Of a DNA stretch of 11,156 bases, positions 6,534 to 11,156 are shown piece after piece. The DNA lies in assembly GCA_022793145.1 (NCBI GenBank), contig JAAWCI010000066.1, positions 1-11,156 of the forward strand, written 5' to 3'. The notes below the pieces were generated by a model, which did not search any database, was not told the origin of the DNA, and worked only from the letters and a program-made list of their open reading frames with translations. The translations under genes were made by a program, and so were the position numbers. This DNA comes from Bacilli bacterium. Lineage in GTDB: Bacteria; Bacillota_I; Bacilli_A; RF39; UBA660. Position 1 is the stretch's first letter. Each line of letters starts with the position of its first letter.

Positions 6534-6857
6534 ATGATTCGTAAGAATACAAGTGGTGATATTAGTGATGAAGAGTTTGAGAAAGTATTAAGACCTTTTG
6601 TAGATAACTATGATGAATTTGTTGTTAGTTATATTATGTCGAAGGTTATTGCTTATTATATTGCTAATAGTTATTATCGTAATGCTATGTATGAAGGTTC
6701 TTTTCTTCAACATTATAATTCTGCTAAAGATTTAATTAATTTTTTTGGGGAAGATTATGAAAAGACTAAAACTGAAGTATTTAAATTACTAAAAATTAAA
6801 TATGTTTTAAAAGTTATTAATGAAAATCCATTAGATTTCAAAAAAATAGAGTATTAG
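6534..6857 (+). CDS. Small acidic helical protein of unknown function
   Basis: A 107-residue protein that I do not recognise. It begins MIRKNTSGDISDEEFEKVL and appears all-helical, with an aromatic-rich central part (YIMSKVIAYYIANSYYRNAM, 35-54) and a charged C-terminus. There is no clear signal peptide; the central segment is too polar to be a confident membrane helix. An upstream in-frame GTG at 6528 falls inside the AGGAGG site, so ATG at 6534 is the better start. A terminator overlaps its stop codon, so it is monocistronic. It diverges from the restriction-modification operon and shares its promoter-leader with the small gene at 1965. An accessory or regulatory island function is a guess. 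Confidence 0.65.
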   Translation: MIRKNTSGDISDEEFEKVLRPFVDNYDEFVVSYIMSKVIAYYIANSYYRNAMYEGSFLQHYNSAKDLINFFGEDYEKTKTEVFKLLKIKYVLKVINENPLDFKKIEY

Positions 6858-6880
6858 ATTTTGTTCTAATACCCTTTTAT
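6851..6880 (+). terminator. Terminator of the small gene at 6534
   Basis: A perfect 8-bp stem, GTATTAGA (6851-6858) and TCTAATAC (6865-6872), with a 6-nt loop is followed by CCTTTTATTT. The TAG stop codon is inside the 5' arm. Confidence 0.8.
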
Positions 6881-7021
6881 TTGCCTAAATTTATAATAAA
6901 ATTAAATTGATTATTTATTGTTTATATATTCATTTTCCAAAAAACTCAGGGAAATATTATAATTGTATGAATGTAGGTGGGCTGTGGGTGGAGAAAAATT
7001 ATTAAATTTTGGTATCTATGA
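6881..7021. other. Non-coding stretch before the integrase relic
   Basis: I see no gene here. The G-rich patch near 6974-6993 stands out in AT-rich surroundings; it may be decayed integrase or other lost island sequence, but I could not match it to a protein in any frame. Confidence 0.4.
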
Positions 7022-7335
7022 GTCTGTAAATATGTGAATTTTAGAGATGATTTCTTTATCTTTAGAAATGATATAGAGGCATTACTCCCCTAACCTATAA
7101 ACAAGCTCAACGTAGAAAAGGAGAAATCGCTAATAAAGCTGAAGTAAAAGAAATACGATTACACGATTTTAGATCTTTCTTAGTTAATAATGGAGCTCCT
7201 GTTACTATGGTATCCCAATATTTAGATCATTCTAATTCAAGTAAAACATTAAATACTTATTCACACTTATTTAAAAAAACTTCTGCTGAAGTAATTAATA
7301 CTATTAATAGAGCTAGAAACAATGTTAAAAATTAA
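7022..7335 (+). pseudogene. C-terminal relic of a tyrosine recombinase (integrase), frameshifted
   Basis: From 7072 an open frame without a start codon encodes the end of a phage-type integrase: GITPLT, then RLHDFR (box II His-x-x-Arg), LVNNGAPVTMVSQYLDHS, and TLNTYSHLF with the catalytic tyrosine, ending NVKN and stop at 7333-7335. Just upstream, another frame (7022-7076) encodes RDDFFIFRNDI, which fits the preceding part of such proteins, so a frameshift lies near 7072-7076. After HDFR several residues usually present (the HSHA-like segment) are missing, and the LGHS motif reads LDHS. The N-terminal DNA-binding and most of the catalytic domain are gone. It stands 16 nt from the right arm repeat, the usual place of an integrase next to its attachment site. 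Confidence 0.85.
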
Positions 7336-7351
7336 CTCTTGTTTAGTTGAT

Positions 7352-7376
7352 GTGGCTCTAAATGTGGCTCCAGAAT
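7352..7376 (+). repeat. Right arm-type direct repeat (putative integrase binding site)
   Basis: This 25-nt sequence matches 1812-1836 (23 of 25) in the same orientation and consists of two GTGGCTC units 12 nt apart. It lies between the integrase relic and the right attachment repeat, 66 nt from the latter. Confidence 0.7.
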
Positions 7377-7395
7377 GTATTTTATAGTATTTTTG

Positions 7396-7444
7396 AGAAA
7401 AAGAAAAACTCGTGTTTTCCCTTATTTTATCGGAGTTGCGAGTT
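7396..7444 (-). terminator. Possible island-borne terminator of secA
   Basis: On the minus strand AACTCG (7439-7444, overlapping the secA stop) can pair with CGAGTT (7407-7412), followed by a T-rich tract. The loop is long (26 nt) and may fold further. It would replace the original secA terminator that now lies 5.8 kb away. Confidence 0.45.
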
Positions 7445-7487
7445 ATTTTCCACAGCAATTTTTATATTTAAGTCCGCTTCCGCATGG
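7443..7487 (-). repeat. Right attachment-site repeat within the secA 3' end
   Basis: The functional copy of the 45-nt repeat also found at 1666-1710. It encodes the last residues of Sec[15 protein letters not shown] and stop. Because secA extends to the right of it and the island to the left, this is the junction where the element supplied a replacement 3' end. Confidence 0.8.
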
Positions 7488-9932
7488 ACATGAATCATTT
7501 CTTCCTACTTTAGATACTCGTTTTGGTTGTTGTTTTTTTACTTTATTCGTATCTTCAACTGCTTTTCCTTCTACCACTTGTTTTCTTTCAATATTTTGTC
7601 TTATTTCAGCACGTAACAAATAAATTGTAGATTCTTTATCAATTGTATTAAGCATTTCATCAAATAAATCAAAACCTTCTTTTGTATAAGCTTGCAATGG
7701 ATTTTCTTGTCCATATCCTCTTAAATAAATTCCTTCACGTAAATTAGACATTGTGTTAATATGATCCATCCAGTGGGTATCAATCACTCTTAATGTAATC
7801 GCCTTTTCAAACTCATTTTGAATTTCTTCTGGAATTGATTTTAACTTTTCATCATACTCACTCATTACTCTACCATAAATATTTTCTATCGTTTCTTCTA
7901 CAGTTCTATTTTGAAGATCCGCCAAATCAATATTAGATTTCAGCAACTCATTCATAGCTTCTCTAATTTCTTCCAAATCTTGATCAGTCAATTTTCCTTC
8001 TGGCATAATATGTGATTCTACTAACTCGCTTACATAATCATGAAAAGTATTTAAAATCGTTTCATGAATTGACTCAGAATCTAAAATTTCATTTCTTCTT
8101 TCATAAATAATTTCACGCTGCCTATTAATAACATCATCATATTCCAAAAGTGTTTTACGCATATCAAAATTATTACCTTCTACACGCTTCTGCGCTTGTT
8201 CCATAGAATTCGATAACATTTTATTTCGAATGGAAGCCTCTCCATCAAATCCAACTTTTGCAAGTAAAGTTTTGGCTCTATCAGTTCCAAAGCGGACCAT
8301 TAACTCATCTTCAAAAGAGACACAGAATTGAGAAAATCCAGGATCCCCCTGACGTCCTGAACGACCACGCAACTGATTATCGATACGACGAGATTCATGA
8401 CGCTCTGTTCCAATAACTGCAAGTCCTCCTAAATCTTTTACTTCATCCGTTAATTTTATATCGGTTCCACGTCCTGCCATATTTGTAGCAATTGTAACAG
8501 CCCCTTTTTCTCCTGCCTTTGCAATTATTTCTGCTTCTCTTGCATTATTTTTGGCATTTAAAACCTCATGAGGGATTTTCTTCTTTTTTAACATAGAACT
8601 AATAAGTTCACTAGTTTCTACCGCTACAGTTCCAACTAGCACAGGTTGACCAATTTTATGACGTTCCTCTATTTCTTCCACAATTGCTTTATATTTTCCT
8701 TGAGCAGTTGCAAAAATCAAATCACCATAATCAGTTCTAATAACTGGCTTGTTTGTTGGAATACAAATAACGTACATATTGTAGATATCTCGAAACTCTT
8801 CTTCCTCTGTTTTTGCTGTTCCTGTCATTCCAGATAATTTTTTATACATTCGAAACAAATTCTGGAATGTAATTGTCGCTAATGTCTTGGTTTCTTCTTG
8901 GATTTGTACTCCTTCTTTCGCCTCTATTGCTTGATGAAGTCCTTCTGAATAAGTTCTTCCTTGCATTAAGCGACCTGTAAATTGATCTACAATAACAACT
9001 TCTCCATCCTTAACGACATAATCAAAATCACGCTTCATAGAATAATTAGCTCTTAAAGCTTGATTAATAAAATGAACTAAATTTGTATTCTTGATATCAT
9101 ATAAATTATCTACATGAAATATTTTTTCTGCTTCTCCGATTCCTTTTTCATCTAAAATAACAGACTTTGTTTTTTCATCATAAATATATCCATCATTCTC
9201 TTTTAATTTTTTTACAAATTTATCAGTATCAATATATAAATTAGCAGATTTCATATATCCACCAGAAATAATTAATGGAGTTCTTGCTTCATCAATCAAT
9301 ACAGAATCCACTTCATCTACGATTGCAAAATTAAGCGGTCTTTGAACTCGATCTTGTGCTTTTACTACCATATTATCTCTCAAATAATCAAATCCAATTT
9401 CATTATTTGTTGAATAAGTAATGTCACAATTATAAACTTCTTTTTTCTCACTTGGAGTTAATTCTCTATAGTTTACTCCTACAGTAAGACCTAAAAACCG
9501 ATAGATGTTTCCCATCCATTCTGCATCACGCCCTGCTAAATATTCATTTACAGTAATGACATGAACCCCTTCTCCTGTTAATGCATTTAAATAAGCAGGA
9601 AGGGTACAAGTTAACGTTTTTCCTTCTCCTGTTTTCATTTCAGCAATATTTCCATAATGAATAGCTAATCCACCTAAGATTTGTACATAAAAAGGTTTTT
9701 CGCCAATTACTCGAAATGCAGCTTCTCTTGCTACTGCAAAAGCCTCCACTTTAATATCTTCTAATGTTTCCCCGTCTTTTAATCTTTTTCTAAATTCTTC
9801 TGTTTTTGCTTGTAACTCTTTATCTGTCAATTTTGTCATTTCTTCATCTAAAGCAATTACTTGATCAGCTATTTTTTTAAAATTCTCTAATTCTTTATAT
9901 TCATGATCAAATATCTTTTTTAAAAATTTCAT
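7443..9932 (-). CDS. secA: Protein translocase subunit SecA
   Basis: An 829-residue full-length SecA, the ATPase that drives preproteins through SecYEG. Visible motifs: Walker A MKTGEGKT (99-106), Walker B/DEAD-type VDEVDS (205-210), the second nucleotide-binding fold with [10 protein letters not shown] (483-492) and [11 protein letters not shown] (520-530), GMTGTA (368-373), and a C-terminal zinc-binding SEC-C motif with Cys815, Cys817, Cys826 and Cys827. The start ATG at 9932 follows an AAAGGA site. It is transcribed alone: hpf has its own terminator upstream, and no prfB follows as it does in Bacillus. Its last 45 nt are part of the island attachment site, but the protein is intact. Confidence 0.98.
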   Translation of the reverse strand: MKFLKKIFDHEYKELENFKKIADQVIALDEEMTKLTDKELQAKTEEFRKRLKDGETLEDIKVEAFAVAREAAFRVIGEKPFYVQILGGLAIHYGNIAEMKTGEGKTLTCTLPAYLNALTGEGVHVITVNEYLAGRDAEWMGNIYRFLGLTVGVNYRELTPSEKKEVYNCDITYSTNNEIGFDYLRDNMVVKAQDRVQRPLNFAIVDEVDSVLIDEARTPLIISGGYMKSANLYIDTDKFVKKLKENDGYIYDEKTKSVILDEKGIGEAEKIFHVDNLYDIKNTNLVHFINQALRANYSMKRDFDYVVKDGEVVIVDQFTGRLMQGRTYSEGLHQAIEAKEGVQIQEETKTLATITFQNLFRMYKKLSGMTGTAKTEEEEFRDIYNMYVICIPTNKPVIRTDYGDLIFATAQGKYKAIVEEIEERHKIGQPVLVGTVAVETSELISSMLKKKKIPHEVLNAKNNAREAEIIAKAGEKGAVTIATNMAGRGTDIKLTDEVKDLGGLAVIGTERHESRRIDNQLRGRSGRQGDPGFSQFCVSFEDELMVRFGTDRAKTLLAKVGFDGEASIRNKMLSNSMEQAQKRVEGNNFDMRKTLLEYDDVINRQREIIYERRNEILDSESIHETILNTFHDYVSELVESHIMPEGKLTDQDLEEIREAMNELLKSNIDLADLQNRTVEETIENIYGRVMSEYDEKLKSIPEEIQNEFEKAITLRVIDTHWMDHINTMSNLREGIYLRGYGQENPLQAYTKEGFDLFDEMLNTIDKESTIYLLRAEIRQNIERKQVVEGKAVEDTNKVKKQQPKRVSKVGRNDSCPCGSGLKYKNCCGK

Positions 9933-10232
9933 TTATTATCTATCCTTTCAAACTACAACTATTATTTTATCAAAAAACAAAGAAAAATCATAGAGTTTTA
10001 ATTGAAATTAAATGATTTATCATCATAATTATTCTATGATTTTTTTATATTATATATATTATTAAAATATTACTTTTGATATTCTCCCCCATATTTCAAA
10101 TTTTTTCTTTTGTGATAAACAATAATTTTGATTTTAGAAACTTATATTTTAATTATAACTATATTTTGAACATTAGTTCCAGTCTGCTTTTCTTTTGATC
10201 GTTATTTTCATAACAAAATAAGGCAAAACGCC
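9933..10232. other. 300-nt hpf-secA intergenic region with secA leader
   Basis: No gene is seen. It contains the hpf terminator on the right, a G-rich patch (GGGGGAG on the minus strand, 10084-10090) not followed by an ATG-started frame, a long hairpin at 9983-10044, and a -10-like TAAAAT on the minus strand (9964-9969) that would give a secA leader of about 25 nt. Another -10-like TATAAT occurs on the minus strand near 10153-10158, but without a good -35. Which promoter drives secA is unclear. Confidence 0.5.
9983..10044. terminator. Long hairpin with T-tracts both sides, upstream of secA
   Basis: A perfect 12-bp stem (AAAAATCATAGA 9983-9994 with TCTATGATTTTT 10033-10044) encloses 38 nt that can form smaller stems. 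On the minus strand it is followed by a T-rich tract about 40 nt before the secA start; on the plus strand it is also followed by T residues. It may be a second terminator after hpf or, if secA is transcribed from further upstream, an attenuator in its leader. Confidence 0.6.
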
Positions 10233-10239
10233 TTATTTT
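10215..10239 (-). terminator. Terminator of hpf
   Basis: A perfect 10-bp stem, AAAATAAGGC (10215-10224) and GCCTTATTTT (10230-10239), with a 5-nt loop overlaps the hpf stop codon. The T-tract is mainly within the 3' arm on the minus strand, so strength is uncertain. Confidence 0.6.
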
Positions 10240-10766
10240 ACTTTGATAATACCATAATTATCATCTTGTCTTCTATAAACAACTGCAATTTCACTTGTAT
10301 CTGAATCTTTAAATATATAAAAAGCATGATCCAATAAATTCATTTGCAAAATTGCTTCTTCCTCACTCATTGGCTTCATTTCTACCAATTTTCTCTTCAC
10401 AATCTTTGTTTCATCTTGCTCTAAATTTTCTTCTTCTAAATCTAGGGCAAAATCAATAACAGGGGATTTTTTATTGTTTCTTTTCATTCTCGTTTTATTC
10501 TTACGAATCTGTCTTTCTAACTTGTCAGATGCCAAATCAATAGCAGCATAAAGATCTTTATCTTTTACTTCACCTCGTAAAATAAATTTTTTTGCAGGAA
10601 TTGTTACTTCAACAATTTGATTAATTCCTTGCACTTTGACTAATACATTAGCTGTAAGTGTGTCTGGAGTCTCAAAATAACGATCCAATCTTCCAATCTT
10701 TTCTTCAATATGGTTACGAATCGCATCAGTTACTTTAACCTTTTCTCCACGAATGTTAAATTTCAT
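10233..10766 (-). CDS. hpf: Ribosome hibernation promoting factor, long form
   Basis: A 177-residue long HPF. Residues 1-95 are the S30AE/YfiA domain that binds in the decoding channel of the 30S subunit (MKFNIRGEKVKVTDAIRNHI start, basic helix DKLERQIRKNKTRMKR at 81-96). An acidic linker follows (about 105-122), and residues 123-177 are the C-terminal dimerisation domain (VEMKPMSEEEAILQM, HAFYIFKD, VVYRRQDDNYGII). By family it pairs ribosomes into inactive 100S dimers in stationary phase or stress. The usual YRRxDGNYGLI ending reads YRRQDDNYGII here, a minor variant. An AGGAGG site lies 9 nt before the ATG, and an extended -10 promoter is close by. The order hpf-secA is common in Firmicutes. 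Confidence 0.97.
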   Translation of the reverse strand: MKFNIRGEKVKVTDAIRNHIEEKIGRLDRYFETPDTLTANVLVKVQGINQIVEVTIPAKKFILRGEVKDKDLYAAIDLASDKLERQIRKNKTRMKRNNKKSPVIDFALDLEEENLEQDETKIVKRKLVEMKPMSEEEAILQMNLLDHAFYIFKDSDTSEIAVVYRRQDDNYGIIKVK

Positions 10767-10790
10767 AACATCAATCCTCCTTATAGTTCT

Positions 10791-10799
10791 ATTATATCA
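10791..10799 (-). promoter_or_regulatory. Extended -10 promoter of hpf
   Basis: The minus strand reads TGATATAAT: a perfect TATAAT (10791-10796) with the TG extension. No recognisable -35 lies 17-18 nt upstream. Transcription would begin near 10784, about 18 nt before the start codon. Confidence 0.6.
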
Positions 10800-10833
10800 T
10801 ACTTTTCTTATTTTAATTGTGTTATTTTATGTG

Positions 10834-10864
10834 AAAAAAAGACTACTTATACTAAAGCAGTCTT
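10834..10864 (-). terminator. Terminator of the cold-shock gene
   Basis: On the minus strand AAGACTGCTT (from 10864) and AAGTAGTCTT pair over 10 bp with one G-U, around a 6-nt loop, followed by a run of T residues (10834-10838). It overlaps the end of the cold-shock gene. Confidence 0.9.
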
Positions 10865-11059
10865 AATTTCTACTACATTTTTAGCTTGAAGCCCTTTATC
10901 TGTTCTTACTAGTTCAAACTCGACATATTGACCTTCAACTAAAGTTTTGTAGCCCTCTGATAAAATAGCTGAATAATGAACAAAGATATCTTCTCCATCT
11001 TTGTATTCGATGAAGCCGAAGCCTTTATCATTATTAAACCACTTCACTTTTCCTGTCAC
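10847..11059 (-). CDS. csp: Cold-shock-domain RNA-binding protein (CspA family)
   Basis: A 70-residue single cold-shock domain, slightly longer than the usual 65-67. Both RNA-binding motifs are present: RNP1 KGFGFI (12-17) and RNP2 DIFVHYSAI (24-32), with the N-terminal GKVKWFN typical of the family. By family it is a nucleic-acid chaperone that melts RNA secondary structure. The start codon is GTG at 11059, preceded by GGGAGA 7 nt upstream; an ATG slightly further upstream runs into a stop at once. It has its own promoter and terminator, so it is monocistronic. Confidence 0.96.
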   Translation of the reverse strand: MTGKVKWFNNDKGFGFIEYKDGEDIFVHYSAILSEGYKTLVEGQYVEFELVRTDKGLQAKNVVEIKTALV

Positions 11060-11098
11060 ACTAACATCTCCCTTCCCTTAAATCTCCCCTACAATTTA

Positions 11099-11127
11099 AC
11101 TATAATCCTTTTTGCAGACGATTTCAA
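11099..11127 (-). promoter_or_regulatory. Sigma-A-type promoter of the cold-shock gene
   Basis: The minus strand has TTGAAA (11122-11127), a 17-nt spacer and TATAGT (11099-11104). Transcription would start near 11092, giving a leader of about 33 nt, much shorter than the long cold-responsive leader of E. coli cspA. The leader is rich in GGGAG-like repeats. A 12-nt palindrome AATTTGCAAATT (11136-11147) lies just upstream of the -35. Confidence 0.7.
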
Positions 11128-11156
11128 GTGTTTTCAATTTGCAAATTTCGACAAAA

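Larger units (their letters stand above)
1666..7487. mobile_element. Integrated genomic island at the secA 3' end, carrying a restriction-modification system
   Basis: About 5.8 kb bounded by a 45-nt direct repeat (1666-1710 and 7443-7487, 42 of 45 identical). The right copy completes secA, so the target gene stays intact, as is usual for tyrosine-recombinase islands that insert at gene 3' ends. Inside lie a second pair of direct repeats (1812-1836, 7352-7376), a decayed tyrosine-recombinase C-terminus next to the right end, an XRE regulator, a nuclease-methyltransferase, a specificity subunit and two small unknown genes. The apparent ancestral secA terminator lies outside the left end. With the integrase broken, the island is probably immobile unless helped in trans. 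Boundaries are set by the repeats; the exact crossover within them is unknown. Confidence 0.8.

Noticed and set aside
1..11156. CRISPR array, tRNA or rRNA genes
   Set aside because: No regularly spaced repeat-spacer pattern and no tRNA or rRNA sequence was recognised; the only repeats are the attachment, arm, operator and leader repeats described.

Overview
The window is AT-rich bacterial DNA with Shine-Dalgarno sites of the AGGAGG type, sigma-A-like promoters, short hairpin-plus-T-tract terminators and TGG as the tryptophan codon. Together with a long-form hpf next to secA and a type IV prepilin gene, this points to a low-GC Firmicute, probably a Bacilli or Erysipelotrichia-like lineage using the standard code. 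I cannot name the species.

Chromosomal backbone, all on the minus strand and read right to left: a cold-shock protein gene (10847-11059) with its own promoter and terminator; long-form ribosome hibernation factor hpf (10233-10766); a 300-nt gap with a long hairpin; secA (7443-9932). After the island described next, the backbone resumes with a two-gene operon of a membrane-anchored thioredoxin-like protein (1032-1466) and a bacterial PH-domain protein (581-1021), then a type IV prepilin-like gene (start at 424) that runs off the left edge.

Between secA and the thioredoxin-like gene sits a 5.8-kb genomic island (about 1666-7487) inserted at the 3' end of secA. The evidence is a 45-nt direct repeat (42 of 45 identical) at its two ends. 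The right copy is the functional end of secA (zinc-binding tail and stop codon). The left copy is a displaced relic of the same tail, still followed by what looks like the original secA terminator. Just inside the ends are two further direct repeats (25 nt, 23 identical) made of GTGGCTC-type units; if the element were circular these would flank the core on both sides, as integrase arm sites do in a phage-type attP. A frameshifted C-terminal relic of a tyrosine recombinase (7022-7335) lies next to the right end, so the island is probably no longer mobile by itself.

Island cargo: a tightly packed minus-strand operon of an XRE regulator, a 795-residue protein joining a PD-(D/E)XK nuclease-like N-terminus to an N6-adenine methyltransferase, and a two-TRD specificity subunit. 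This is a compact restriction-modification system with no separate HsdR translocase in the window, most like type IIB/IIG designs. It is flanked by two small plus-strand genes of unknown function (1965-2168 and 6534-6857) whose promoter-leader regions share an identical 17-nt box at the same spacing to both the -35 and the start codon. A tandem 16-bp repeat upstream of the XRE gene is a likely operator. The most interesting part of the window is this secA-targeted island: a compact nuclease-methylase/specificity system bracketed by two co-regulated orphan genes.
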